A stretch of 64,000 bases of DNA from Nonomuraea solani (GTDB lineage: Bacteria; Actinomycetota; Actinomycetes; Streptosporangiales; Streptosporangiaceae). The translations under genes were made by a program, and so were the position numbers. Positions 48,494 through 56,800 of this stretch are shown piece by piece. Numbering within the stretch: position 1 is the first letter of the stretch; each line of letters opens with the position of its first letter. Under the pieces are notes generated by a model. It did not search any database. It was given only the letters and a program-made list of their open reading frames with translations, and had not been told where the DNA came from. Where the stretch lies: positions 434,001 through 498,000 of the forward strand of contig NZ_FNVT01000005.1 of the NCBI RefSeq assembly GCF_900108335.1, written 5' to 3'.

Positions 48494-48772
48494 TCAGCCC
48501 GGGATGAGGCCTTGGTCGCCCAGCATCTCCCGGACCTCCTCGATCGAGGCGTCCGCGGGGGGAAGGATCAGCTCTGACGACTCAAGACTGTCGTCGGGGA
48601 GCGCCTTGCCCACGTGGCGCACCTTGTCCAGCAGCGCGTGCAGCTTCACGCGGAAGGCCGTCTCGTCGCCGACCTCGATGGCCGCCTCGAGCTCGCCGTC
48701 GAGCTCGTTGAGCACCGAGATGTCGTCGGCGGAGATCTCCACCTGGCCCTCGCCCATGATCCTGACGATCAT
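48494..48772 (-). CDS. pspAA: PspA-associated protein PspAA
   Basis: A 92-residue protein: MIVRIMGEGQVEISADDISVLNELDGELEAAIEVGDETAFRVKLHALLDKVRHVGKALPDD, then a short acidic tail (PPADASIEEVREML). This is the stand-alone PspAA domain that accompanies PspA in actinobacteria and archaea. Its ATG overlaps the pspA stop by 4 bp. Confidence 0.9.
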   Translation of the reverse strand: MIVRIMGEGQVEISADDISVLNELDGELEAAIEVGDETAFRVKLHALLDKVRHVGKALPDDSLESSELILPPADASIEEVREMLGDQGLIPG

Positions 48773-49587
48773 GCGCCCTCCCCAGGCTGACGCAGCTGCT
48801 GGGTGCCGCCCTGCTGCTGCGGTTGCGCCTGCGGCTGGGGCTGCTGCTGCGGCTGGCCCTGCTCGATCGCGCTCTTCGGCGCCGGGCCCTGGCCCAGCTC
48901 GGACTTCATCCGGGCCAGCTCCAGCTCGACGTCCATGCCGCCGCCCATGCGGTCGAGCTCGGCCTGGATGTCGTCGCCACGGGTGCCGCTGTAGTCGTCG
49001 AGCGCGCCGCTGGCCAGCAACTCGTCGATGGCGCCGGCACGGGCCTGCATCTGCGCCGTCTTGTCCTCGGCGCGCTGGATCGCCAGGCCGACGTCGCCCA
49101 TCTCCTCGGAGATGCCGCTGAACGCCTCGTTGATGCGCGTCTGCGCCTCGGCCGCGGTGTAGGTCGCCTTGATCGTCTCCTTCTTCGTGCGGAAGGAGTC
49201 GACCTTGGCCTGCAGCCGCTGGGAAGCCGTGGTCAGCTTCTCCTCCTCGGCCTGCAGGTTGTCGTGCTGGACCTTGAGGTCGGCCATCTGCGTCTGCAGA
49301 TTGGACCGCCGCTGCAGCGCCTCGCGGGCCAGGTCCTCGCGCCCGACGGACAGCGCCTTACGGCCCTGGTCCTCGTAGCGCGTGGCCTGCTTCTCGAGGC
49401 CGGTGATCTGCAGCTCTACCCTCTTACGCGAGGTCGCGACGTCCGCCACGCCCCTGCGCACCTTCTGCAGCAGCTCAAGCTGCCGCTGGTAGGAGTAGTC
49501 AAGGGTCTCGCGCGGATCCTCCATCTTGTCCAAAGCCTTGTTGGCCTTGGACTTGAAGATCATCGAAAGTCTCTTCATCACGCTCAT
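48769..49587 (-). CDS. pspA: phage shock protein A (PspA/IM30)
   Basis: A 272-residue ESCRT-III-like protein. The start VMKRLSMIFKSKANKALDKMEDPRETLDYSYQRQLELL is the family signature: an amphipathic helix then the long hairpin of coiled-coil helices (RKRVELQITGLEKQATRYEDQGRKALSVG; LQAKVDSFRTKKETIKATYTAAEAQTRI). A Gln/Pro-rich tail (QGQPQQQPQPQAQPQQQGG) is a lineage-specific extension. It polymerises on the inner membrane surface during stress. It is the first gene of the operon. Confidence 0.95.
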   Translation of the reverse strand: MSVMKRLSMIFKSKANKALDKMEDPRETLDYSYQRQLELLQKVRRGVADVATSRKRVELQITGLEKQATRYEDQGRKALSVGREDLAREALQRRSNLQTQMADLKVQHDNLQAEEEKLTTASQRLQAKVDSFRTKKETIKATYTAAEAQTRINEAFSGISEEMGDVGLAIQRAEDKTAQMQARAGAIDELLASGALDDYSGTRGDDIQAELDRMGGGMDVELELARMKSELGQGPAPKSAIEQGQPQQQPQPQAQPQQQGGTQQLRQPGEGA

Positions 49588-49711
49588 GCGCGTCGGCCGT
49601 CCCCTTCTAGGTCGTGCTGGTGTTCACCCAATGCAGCGCAGCCGCCTTGGGATTACCCTACGCATAACGCACGGGGGCGTCACTAAGTTGCAGTCCAGGT
49701 AGGGTTGACGC

Positions 49712-50323
49712 GTGTTGCGACGCCGTTCCCAGACCTCCGTGGACGACACCCCCGTCCCCGTTGACGATCCTAAGCCCCAGGGTAAAGGTCGTCCCACACC
49801 CAAGCGCCGGGATGCCGAAGGCAGACGGCGCCAGTTGGTCTCCGCTCCGAAGGACCGGAAAGAGGCCTACCGGCAGATGCGGGCCAAGCAGGCCGCCGAG
49901 CGAGATAAGGCCCGCAGGGGCATGCTCGCAGGTGACGAGCGGTATTTTCCCGTTCGTGACAAGGGCCCAGCGCGCAAGTTCGCGCGTGACTGGGTCGACT
50001 CGCGGCGGTTGCCGAGCCAGTATTTCCTGCCGTTCTCGCTACTGATCCTGCTGGCGACGTGGGTCCCGTGGCCCCCGTCGATCCGCGCCCAGGTGCTCAA
50101 CCTGGTCATCGCGGTCGGCTGGCCGATCATGATGATCGGCGTGCTCTTCACCTCCATCTACGTGTCGTGGAAGGTGAAGCGGCTGGTGGCGGAGAAGATG
50201 CCCGACGAGAGCGTCAAGGGTGTGGGCTTCTACGCCGCCATGCGGGCCCTGCAGATCCGCAAGCTGCGCTTCCCGCCGCCCTCGGTGCTGCCGGGCGGCA
50301 AGCCGGTGCCGGCCAAGAAGTAG
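49712..50323 (+). CDS. DUF3043 membrane protein
   Basis: A 203-residue actinobacterial protein of the DUF3043 family: a basic N-terminus (GKGRPTPKRRDAEGRRRQL, KDRKEAYRQMRAKQAAERDKARRGMLAGDERYFPVRDKGPARKFARDWVDSRR), two helices (YFLPFSLLILLATWVPWP; VLNLVIAVGWPIMMIGVLFTSIYVSWKV), and a conserved RKLRFPPPSVLPGGKP tail. The GTG at 49712 stands 6 nt after TAGGGT (49700-49705), so the mRNA is probably leaderless. Divergent from pspA. Function unknown. Confidence 0.9.
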   Translation: MLRRRSQTSVDDTPVPVDDPKPQGKGRPTPKRRDAEGRRRQLVSAPKDRKEAYRQMRAKQAAERDKARRGMLAGDERYFPVRDKGPARKFARDWVDSRRLPSQYFLPFSLLILLATWVPWPPSIRAQVLNLVIAVGWPIMMIGVLFTSIYVSWKVKRLVAEKMPDESVKGVGFYAAMRALQIRKLRFPPPSVLPGGKPVPAKK

Positions 50324-50351
50324 CGTCCGCGCTACGTCCGCCCTGGTCCGC

Positions 50352-51245
50352 TCACTGCCAGCGCAGCACGCCTCGCTCGACCGCGGGCCGCTGACCGTGG
50401 AACTCTCCGCCCTGTTCCAGGGCGTCGGCCACGGCCCGCATCAGCGCGTAGTAGGACGACAGGCCGGAGTCCCGTCCGGCCGAGTCGACGGCCGCGTACT
50501 CCGTGCTGCCGCCGTGCCGCAGGAACGGGATCTTCCGGCCGTTCCAGTCTTCGGCCGGCGGTTGCGTACGGTCCGGCCGGCACAGTCGCCGCCAGGCGTC
50601 CCTGATCTCGCGGATGCCGAGGTTGACCGCGCCGCCGGGCCCGGTGCCGAGCCCGGTGCCGGGCCCGGTGCCGAACCCGAAGCCCGCCGCGCCGCGTGAG
50701 CCGTTGTGGCGCAGCAGCGAGGCGCGCAGGTCGTCGGGGAAGTCCACGCCCATCTGGGCCTCGGCGATCGCGATCGTGCGCGCCTTGCCGGGCGGTCGAA
50801 GCGTCCGGTACGTCAGCGGCGCGTTCGCCTTCAGCCACCGCTCGACCCGCCGCCACTGCCGGTCCACGGCCCGCCTGACCTGGGGGTCGATCGGCCGCAC
50901 GGTGACGGGGCGCGGCGAGGGCGAGCAGTTGATCACGGCTGTCCGCGGTGTGGGCGTGTGCGTGGGCCGGTCCTGTGCGGTGACCGCCTGCCTGCGCGCC
51001 TCGGTGGCCCGATCGGTGCCCGGTTTCTCCGCCCCGAGGGGCACCAGCGCGGCCGCGGCCGTGAGCACGACCGCCGCGACGACCACCCACACCCATCGCC
51101 TGAGCGTGCCCGTGCGCATGCGGCGGGCCGGCTCCCCCGCCGGGGGCGCGGGCCGCTTCCCTGGCATGCGGGCGCGGCGGCGCAGCCGTACCACGATCGC
51201 GGTCGCGATGGCCGCCGTCAGCGCCAGCCGTAGGAGCTTCAGCAC
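50352..51245 (-). CDS. SMI1/KNR4-like protein with N-terminal membrane helices
   Basis: A 297-residue protein. An N-terminal helix (LLRLALTAAIATAIVVRL) and a second (RWVWVVVAAVVLTAAAALVPLG) are followed by an SMI1/KNR4 domain: RQWRRVERWLKANAPLTYRTLRPP, IAEAQMGVDFPDDLRASLLRHNGSRG, then a Gly-rich insert (GFGTGPGTGLGTGPGG) and SGLSSYYALMRAVADALEQG. SMI1 domains often serve as immunity proteins against contact-dependent toxins; no toxin gene is adjacent. GTG 51245 is chosen because TAGGGT (51253-51258) ends 7 nt before it, suggesting a leaderless mRNA. Confidence 0.78.
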   Translation of the reverse strand: MLKLLRLALTAAIATAIVVRLRRRARMPGKRPAPPAGEPARRMRTGTLRRWVWVVVAAVVLTAAAALVPLGAEKPGTDRATEARRQAVTAQDRPTHTPTPRTAVINCSPSPRPVTVRPIDPQVRRAVDRQWRRVERWLKANAPLTYRTLRPPGKARTIAIAEAQMGVDFPDDLRASLLRHNGSRGAAGFGFGTGPGTGLGTGPGGAVNLGIREIRDAWRRLCRPDRTQPPAEDWNGRKIPFLRHGGSTEYAAVDSAGRDSGLSSYYALMRAVADALEQGGEFHGQRPAVERGVLRWQ

Positions 51246-51302
51246 GTCGCGCACCCTATCCCGAAACGAAACACCCCATGCGCCGGGATTAAAGTCGGAT
51301 GC

Positions 51303-52301
51303 ATGGAATTCCGACACCTCGGTCGCAGCGGTCTCATGGTCAGCGAGATCAGCTATGGAAACTGGATCACCCACGGCTCCCAGGTCGAGGAGGACGCCGC
51401 CAAGCAGTGCGTGCAGGCGGCTCTCGACGAGGGCATCACCACCTTCGACACCGCGGACGTCTATGCGGGGACCAAGGCGGAGGAGGTGCTCGGCCGGGCG
51501 CTGAAGGGCGTACGCAGGGAGTCGCTGGAGATCTTCACGAAGGTCTACTGGCCGACCGGCCCCGGCCAGAACGACCGCGGCCTTTCGCGCAAGCACATCA
51601 CCGAGTCGATCAACGGCTCGCTGCGCCGTCTGCAGACGGACTACGTGGACCTGTACCAGGCGCACCGATTCGACGTGGAGACGCCGCTCGAAGAGACGCT
51701 CAAGACCTTCGACGACCTCGTACGCCAGGGCAAGGTGCTCTACATCGGCGTCAGCGAGTGGACCGCCGACCAGATCGCGCGGGCCCTGAAGATCGCCGAC
51801 GAGATGGGCTTCGACCGGATCGTGTCGAGCCAGCCCCAGTACTCGATGTTGTGGCGCGTCATCGAGGCCGAGGTCGTGCCACTCAGCGAGCGCGAGGGCA
51901 TCGGCCAGATCGTGTGGTCCCCGATCGCTCAGGGGGTGCTCACGGGCAAGTACGTGCCCGGCCAGCAGCCGCCGGACGGCTCGCGGGCGACCGACAAGAG
52001 CGGCAGCGCCATGATCGCGCGGTTCATGAACGACGACGTGCTGACCCGCGTTCAGGAGCTCAAGCCGATCGCCGCCGACCTGGGGCTGAGCATGGCCCAG
52101 CTGGCGATCGCGTGGGTGCTGCAGAACCCGAACGTCTCCAGCGCCATCGTCGGCGCCACCCGGCCCGAGCAGGTGCGCGACAACGTCAAGGCGGCCGGGG
52201 TCAAGCTCGACGCCGAGGTACTGAAGAAGATCGACGACGTGCTCGGCCCGATCGTGGAGCGCGACCCGGCCAAGACGCAGAGCCCGCCCAGCCGTCCCTG
52301 A
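51303..52301 (+). CDS. aldo/keto reductase (K+ channel beta-subunit-like)
   Basis: A 332-residue AKR6-type reductase. Asp/Tyr lie in TFDTADVYAGTKAEEVLGRAL, Lys in LEIFTKVYWP, His in DLYQAHRFD. SQPQYSMLWR, IGQIVWSPIAQGVLTGKY and AIVGATRPEQVRDNV are typical of the Kv-beta/YghZ group, which reduces aldehydes with NADPH. The ATG at 51303 is 7 nt after TAAAGT (51290-51295), so it is probably leaderless. It is divergent from the SMI1 gene, with under 60 bp for both promoters. Confidence 0.92.
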   Translation: MEFRHLGRSGLMVSEISYGNWITHGSQVEEDAAKQCVQAALDEGITTFDTADVYAGTKAEEVLGRALKGVRRESLEIFTKVYWPTGPGQNDRGLSRKHITESINGSLRRLQTDYVDLYQAHRFDVETPLEETLKTFDDLVRQGKVLYIGVSEWTADQIARALKIADEMGFDRIVSSQPQYSMLWRVIEAEVVPLSEREGIGQIVWSPIAQGVLTGKYVPGQQPPDGSRATDKSGSAMIARFMNDDVLTRVQELKPIAADLGLSMAQLAIAWVLQNPNVSSAIVGATRPEQVRDNVKAAGVKLDAEVLKKIDDVLGPIVERDPAKTQSPPSRP

Positions 52302-52310
52302 CATCGAAAA

Positions 52311-52344
52311 CCCCTTGAGCCCTTTCGCGGCTCAAGGGGTTTTT
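52311..52344. terminator. intrinsic terminator
   Basis: CCCCTTGAGCC (52311-52321) and GGCTCAAGGGG (52329-52339) form a perfect 11-bp stem with a 7-nt loop, followed by TTTTT (52340-52344) and preceded by AAAA. It serves the reductase gene and the convergent small gene. Confidence 0.93.
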
Positions 52345-52357
52345 CATTCGGCCAGGC

Positions 52358-52564
52358 TCACTCCGGACGCAATGACAACCCCGTGTATTCAACGCGGTCC
52401 TCGTCGAGCAGCGCCACTTGTTCGACGCCGGATTCGACCAGGTCACGCCAGTTCTCGCCAAGCCAGGACTCCGCGTCCGCCTGACTCGGAAAAACCTCTC
52501 GCGGCAAAGGGCGATCCGTCACCTCACCACCGTTTGCGTTTTCAAAACGCCACCGCCATGTCAT
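52358..52564 (-). CDS. small conserved-looking hypothetical protein
   Basis: A 68-residue acidic protein: it begins MTWRWRFENANGGEV and includes EVFPSQADAESWLGENWRDLVESGVEQVALLDEDRVEYTGLSL. The ATG at 52564 has AAGGAG eight bases upstream, the codon pattern is normal and a terminator follows the gene, so it is real despite its size. The aromatic-rich strand followed by a Trp-rich helix resembles small actinobacterial proteins of unknown function. No partner is evident. Confidence 0.75.
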   Translation of the reverse strand: MTWRWRFENANGGEVTDRPLPREVFPSQADAESWLGENWRDLVESGVEQVALLDEDRVEYTGLSLRPE

Positions 52565-52711
52565 GCCATACGCTCCTTCTCCGCGGGTTCGCCGGCGCAC
52601 CCTCCGCAGGCACTGGAACCTTACTCCCGAGCTCGCGGGTCGATGGATGTCACGCGCATATCGTGTTGCCCCCGGACGGGCTCGCCTCACCGTCTCTGTA
52701 CGCTCGGCGCG

Positions 52712-53944
52712 GTGAAAGTCCTTCTCACCGGTACGGCGGGCGGCACCGGCTGGCCGGAGCCCGGCTGCCGGTGCGCTTCCTGCGCCGCCCTCCCCGCCGG
52801 CCACCGCCGCCCCTTCGACCTGGTCGTGGACGGCGCCGTACGCTTCCCCTTCACCGGCCCCCTGCCGACCGGCTACCGCCCCCACGCCGACGGCCTGGGC
52901 CTGACGGGCCCCGACGGATCCAGCCTCCTCTGCCTCCCACCGGGACGGCCGGCACTCCAGAACGGAATCCCCTGCCTCCCAACGGGGCAGCCGCCGCCCC
53001 AGGACGAAACCCTCCGCCTCCCGCCCGGGCAACCGGTACCCCAGGACGGAACCCTCCGCCTCCCAGCGGGGCAGCCAGTACCCCAAGACGGGCCCGCCGG
53101 ATACGGCCTGGTCCTGATCGACCTGCTCGACCGGCCGGAACGCCTCGGAGAGCTGCGGCGGGCGGGGCTTGTGGACAGCTCCACCCAGGTGGTGGCCATC
53201 GGGCTGGATCACCGGGTCCGCTCGGAGGAGGAGCTGGCCAGGCGGCTGCGGCTGTGGGGGGCGCGTGCCGTCCCTGACGGCACCGAACTGGAGACCACCA
53301 TCGGAGCGACCGCCTCCAGGAAGGCCACCCCCAGAGAGACGACCTCCGGAGAAGCCGCATCCCGAGAGACCGCCCCCGGCGAGACCACCTCCCGAGTGGC
53401 CACCTCCGGAGTGGCCGCGGGCGTGCCGCCTCGGCGGGCTCTACTGCTGGGCGGCTCCCGGTCGGGGAAGTCGGCCGAGGCCGAGCTGTGGCTGGCGACG
53501 GAGCCCCACGTCACGTACGTCGCCACCGGCCCGGACGGCGCGGGCGACGGCGAGTGGGCGGCCCGGGTACGCGCGCACCGTGACCGGCGCCCCGCGCACT
53601 GGGCCACCGCCGAGACCACCGACCTGGTCACGGCGATCCGCTCGGCGACCGCGCCGCTGCTGATCGACGGCCTGGGCACCTGGCTGGCGGCGGTGTTCGA
53701 TCAAGAGGGGGCCTGGGAGGGCGACCGGGCCCCGGTCGAGGCCCGCTGCGACGAGCTGGTAGCGGCCTGGCGGCAGGCACCCGAGCGGATCGTGGCGGTA
53801 TCGGACGAGGTGGGCCTGGGCGTGGTGCCCGCCACGGCCAGCGGACGAGCCTTCAGAGACGCCCTGGGGCGTCTCAACGCGCGCCTGGCCGCCGAGTCGG
53901 AGTACGTGGCCCTGGTGGTCGCGGGACGCCCGCTAGAGCTCTGA
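52712..53944 (+). CDS. cobU: bifunctional adenosylcobinamide kinase/guanylyltransferase with repeat inserts
   Basis: A 410-residue protein of cobalamin synthesis. The C-terminal 175 residues are CobU: RALLLGGSRSGKSAEAELWL (P-loop), VTYVATGPDGAGDGEWAARVRAHRDRRPAHW, LLIDGLGTWL, AVSDEVGLGVVPATASGRAFRDALGRLNARLA. The N-terminal part opens KVLLTGTAGGTGWPEPGCRCASC, an MBL-like domain seen fused to CobU in related actinomycetes. It is interrupted by four 14-residue repeats (52925-53092) and a Thr/Ser-rich linker of about 10-residue repeats (near 53306-53425). GTG 52712 lies 7 nt after TACGCT (52699-52704), so it is probably leaderless. cobS lies 1.3 kb downstream. Confidence 0.85.
   Translation: MKVLLTGTAGGTGWPEPGCRCASCAALPAGHRRPFDLVVDGAVRFPFTGPLPTGYRPHADGLGLTGPDGSSLLCLPPGRPALQNGIPCLPTGQPPPQDETLRLPPGQPVPQDGTLRLPAGQPVPQDGPAGYGLVLIDLLDRPERLGELRRAGLVDSSTQVVAIGLDHRVRSEEELARRLRLWGARAVPDGTELETTIGATASRKATPRETTSGEAASRETAPGETTSRVATSGVAAGVPPRRALLLGGSRSGKSAEAELWLATEPHVTYVATGPDGAGDGEWAARVRAHRDRRPAHWATAETTDLVTAIRSATAPLLIDGLGTWLAAVFDQEGAWEGDRAPVEARCDELVAAWRQAPERIVAVSDEVGLGVVPATASGRAFRDALGRLNARLAAESEYVALVVAGRPLEL
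52925..53092 (+). repeat. 42-bp tandem array, 4 copies, in frame in cobU
   Basis: Four 42-bp units encode CLPPGRPALQNG-, CLPTGQPPPQDE-, RLPPGQPVPQDG- and RLPAGQPVPQDG-type peptides. The last two units are the most alike. The array sits inside the N-terminal domain of CobU. Confidence 0.9.
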
Positions 53945-54166
53945 GCGGCCCACCTGACGCCTTCAGGGAGGCGGCGCACGTGACGCCTCCAGGGAACAGG
54001 CGCGCGATGACCCGGGGCCCAGAAACGGACGGCCCACGTCCCGTGATCATGGGCGGACAGCCCCGACACTCCGGATCAGGACTAGACGCCCCGCCGGGCT
54101 CAAAGACGGAGAGCCTTGGCCTACCAGCGGGATCAGGGCCGGACAGCCCCGCCATACCAACGGTAT

Positions 54167-54340
54167 CGGCGCCTGACGGCCCTGCCAGCCACAGGAACGG
54201 ACGACCCCGCCGAACCAGCAAACTCGGCGCCTGACGACCCCGCCGGCCCCAGGAACGGACGGCTTCGCCGTACCAGCAAGCTCGGCGCCTGACGATCCCA
54301 CCACCCCCAGGAACAGACGACCCCGCCGTACCAGCGGAAT
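54167..54340. repeat. 58-bp tandem array, 3 copies, intergenic
   Basis: Three 58-bp units start CGGCGCCTGACG at 54167, 54225 and 54283; each appears to consist of two related half-units. More diverged copies extend left to about 54050. The array fills the 427-bp gap (53945-54371) between cobU and the convergent ABC ATPase gene, where no gene is seen. The unit is not a multiple of three. Confidence 0.85.
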
Positions 54341-54371
54341 CAGGGACGAACGGCCCCTTCCACCCCCAAAC

Positions 54372-55172
54372 CTAGGGGCGGACGGCTCTGGCGTACCAGC
54401 GGCCGTCGAGGCGGTCCACGTGCAGCGGGCGGCCGAAGCAGTCGGAGAGGTTGGCCGGAGTCAGGACCTCTGACACCGGGCCGGCGGCCAGCACGCGGGC
54501 GTCACGCATGAGCATGGCGTGCGTGGTCGTCGCCGGGACCTCCTCCAGGTGGTGGGTGACCGTCACCGTGGTGAGGACCGGCCTGGTCGTGGCCAGGCCC
54601 TCGACGGCGGCGATGAGGTCTTCGCGGGCGGGCAGGTCGAGGCCCGCGAACGGCTCGTCGAGCAGCAGCACCGCCGGGTCCCCCATGAGCGCCCTGGCCA
54701 CCCTGATCCTGGCCCGCTCCCCTTGCGAGCAGACGCGGAACGGCCGGTCCACCAGGTCCTTGCAACCCAGGTCGGCCAGGAGCCGGTTGGCGCGGTCACG
54801 CTCGATGTCGCCGTACCTGTCCCAGAGCGGGGCGCTCGTGCCGGTGTGCCCGGTGAGGACCACTGTCTGCGCGGTCGCGCCCTCCTCCTCCAGCAGTTCC
54901 TCGTCGATCAGCCCCTGGCTGACCGCGACGAGGCCGATGTGGCGGCGCAGCTCCCGAACGTCGACCCGGCCGAGCCGGTGGCCGAGCACCTTGACCGTGC
55001 CCTCGGTGGGATGCCGTACGGCGCCGGCCAGCGAGAGCAGCGTCGTCTTGCCCGCGCCGTTGGGGCCGAGGATCGCCCAGTGGTCGCCGTAGTCCACCTG
55101 CCAATCGACGCCGTCGAGCAGCGATTTCCCGACAACTCGGACACCAACGCCTTCCAGTTCAACCACGTGCAT
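54372..55172 (-). CDS. stand-alone ABC transporter ATPase subunit
   Basis: A 266-residue ATPase. Walker A ILGPNGAGKTTLL, Q-loop VSQGL, a divergent signature CSQGERARIRVARAL (LSGGQ replaced by CSQGE), Walker B VLLLDEPFAGLDLPAREDL and H-loop VTHHLEEVP. No permease or binding protein is adjacent, so it resembles ModF/PhrA-like orphan ATPases. The ATG at 55172 is 6 nt after a minus-strand TAGTGT (55179-55184), predicting a leaderless mRNA; the start is divergent from cobS with 34 bp between them. It may serve a cobalt or cobalamin transporter, but that is only context. Confidence 0.82.
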   Translation of the reverse strand: MHVVELEGVGVRVVGKSLLDGVDWQVDYGDHWAILGPNGAGKTTLLSLAGAVRHPTEGTVKVLGHRLGRVDVRELRRHIGLVAVSQGLIDEELLEEEGATAQTVVLTGHTGTSAPLWDRYGDIERDRANRLLADLGCKDLVDRPFRVCSQGERARIRVARALMGDPAVLLLDEPFAGLDLPAREDLIAAVEGLATTRPVLTTVTVTHHLEEVPATTTHAMLMRDARVLAAGPVSEVLTPANLSDCFGRPLHVDRLDGRWYARAVRP

Positions 55173-55206
55173 CCCGCCACACTAGTGGGACCTAGGATCG
55201 TCCGTT

Positions 55207-56589
55207 ATGCGTCTGGTGCACGGGCTGCGGTTCGCCGTGGGCACGCTCAGCATCTTTCCCGTACGCGTGGAACGGGTGGATCGGGAGATCGCGGGCCAGG
55301 CGATGGCACTGGCCCCGGCGGTCGGGCTGGCGCTCGGCCTGGTCGCCGGACTCCCGTCGCTGCTCCCCCTGCCACCGCTCCTGGGGGCGGCACTGGCACT
55401 CGGCCTGCTGGCCCTGCTCACACGGGGACTGCACCTCGACGGACTCGCCGACCTCGCGGACGGCCTGGGAAGCGGCAAACCGGCCCCGCAAGCGCTCGAC
55501 ATCATGAAAAAGTCCGACATAGGACCGTTCGGCGTCATCACCCTGGTCTTCACGCTGCTCATCCAGACGACCGCACTGGCATCCGCCGGGTACGCCGCCC
55601 TGGTGACGGCCTGCGTGGCCGGCCGCCTGACCCTGACATGGGCCTGCCGGTCAGGCGTACCCGCCGCACGCCCCGACGGCCTCGGCGCGATGGTCGCAGG
55701 CACGGTACGCCGCTCCACCGCCTGGCTCGTCACCCTGACCGCCCTCCTGGCCACCGCCGCCCTCGGCCTACTCCCCACCCCGGCAACGACCCTCCTCAAG
55801 GGCACCGGGCCGACCGGGCTGGAACTCTCCGCAGGGGCCGGCCCGAGCGGACATGCGCTCCCCGCAAGAGCCGTGCCAAGCGGCCTGGGAATCCCCGCAG
55901 AGACCGGACCGGACTGGCCGAGACTCCCCGCCGAGACCAGGCCAGACTGGCCGAGACTTCCCGCTGAGACCCGGCCGAGCGGCCATGAGCTCCCCACGAA
56001 CGCCGCACCGAGCGGGCTCGAACTCGCCTCAGGGACCGGCCCAGCTGGGCTTGGGCTCCCCTCAAGAGCCGGGCCAGGCGAACCCGGGCTCCACACGGAG
56101 GCCGAACCGGAAGGGCCTGGGCTCCGTGGGAAAGCCGAACCAGGCGGACCCGAGCTCCCCGCAGATGCCAGGCCAAGCAGGCTGAAACTCTCCGCAGCGG
56201 CCGGACCAAACGGGTTTGGGCTCCCTGGAGAAGCCGAACCAGGAGGACCTGAGCTCCCCGAGAACGCCAGGCCAGGCAGGCTGAAACTCCCCGCAGCGGC
56301 CGAACCAAACGGGCATGGGCTCTCCGCGAAAGCCGCGCCGGGCGGCCTGGGACTGCCCGCGGAGGCCAAGCCGAACTGGCTGAGACTCCCTGCAGAGGCC
56401 GGGCCGACCGGCTTGGGGGTCCCAGGGGTGGTCGCGGCGCCGGTCGCGCTGCTCGCCGGGCTCGCCGCCGCCCTGCTGCTGCTCCGGCACGCCAGGCGCC
56501 GCCTCGGCGGGATCACCGGTGACGTCCTGGGCGCCCTCGTGGAGACCGCCACGGCCACGACGCTGGTCGCGACGGTCATCCTCTTCTGA
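55207..56589 (+). CDS. cobS: adenosylcobinamide-GDP ribazoletransferase with 19-unit repeat insert
   Basis: A 460-residue membrane enzyme that joins adenosylcobinamide-GDP to alpha-ribazole in the last steps of cobalamin synthesis. CobS motifs are intact: GLRFAVGTLSIFPVRVERVDREIAG at the start, LLTRGLHLDGLADLADGLGS (substrate-site Asp), DIMKKSDIGPFGVI, helices to residue about 195, then HARRRLGGITGDVLGALVETATATTLV at the end. Between the last two helices lie 19 copies of an 11-residue repeat (residues 200-408). Without it the protein would be 251 residues, the normal CobS length. The ATG stands 8 nt after TAGGAT (55193-55198). Confidence 0.9.
   Translation: MRLVHGLRFAVGTLSIFPVRVERVDREIAGQAMALAPAVGLALGLVAGLPSLLPLPPLLGAALALGLLALLTRGLHLDGLADLADGLGSGKPAPQALDIMKKSDIGPFGVITLVFTLLIQTTALASAGYAALVTACVAGRLTLTWACRSGVPAARPDGLGAMVAGTVRRSTAWLVTLTALLATAALGLLPTPATTLLKGTGPTGLELSAGAGPSGHALPARAVPSGLGIPAETGPDWPRLPAETRPDWPRLPAETRPSGHELPTNAAPSGLELASGTGPAGLGLPSRAGPGEPGLHTEAEPEGPGLRGKAEPGGPELPADARPSRLKLSAAAGPNGFGLPGEAEPGGPELPENARPGRLKLPAAAEPNGHGLSAKAAPGGLGLPAEAKPNWLRLPAEAGPTGLGVPGVVAAPVALLAGLAAALLLLRHARRRLGGITGDVLGALVETATATTLVATVILF
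55804..56430 (+). repeat. 33-bp tandem array, 19 copies, in frame in cobS
   Basis: Nineteen 33-bp units encode peptides such as AEPGGPELPEN, ARPGRLKLPAA, AEPNGHGLSAK and AAPGGLGLPAE, with consensus A-x-P-x-G-L-x-L-P-A-E. The phase never slips, although units differ considerably. The array lies in the predicted loop before the final CobS helix. Confidence 0.95.
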
Positions 56590-56750
56590 CGGCCCAGGCT
56601 TCTGACGGCCCAGGCTCTGAGATGGCCAGGCCCTGGAGCGGACCAGGTTCCGAAACGGGCCAGGTTCCGAAACGGCTCAGACTCCAAGAGGGCCGGATTC
56701 CGCGCCGGGTCAGGCTCAAAGACGGCTCAGGCCCAGAGAGACCTCAGCCA
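56590..56750. repeat. about 17-bp degenerate repeats, intergenic
   Basis: After the cobS stop, 16-18-bp units run to about 56750, the clearest pair being GGGCCAGGTTCCGAAAC next to GGACCAGGTTCCGAAAC. The 211-bp gap to the convergent CPBP gene holds nothing else. Confidence 0.7.
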
Positions 56751-56800
56751 CCGAGACAGACCACGCTTCGAGTCAGGCCAGACTCGAAGGCGGGGCGGCT

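Noticed and set aside
50352..51245. Immunity gene of a polymorphic toxin system
   Set aside because: SMI1 domains can be immunity proteins, but this one has its own membrane helices, no adjacent toxin or secretion gene, and stands alone.
52564..52712. Cobalamin riboswitch upstream of cobU
   Set aside because: No B12-box-like sequence was seen, and the promoter geometry at 52699-52712 predicts a leaderless transcript.
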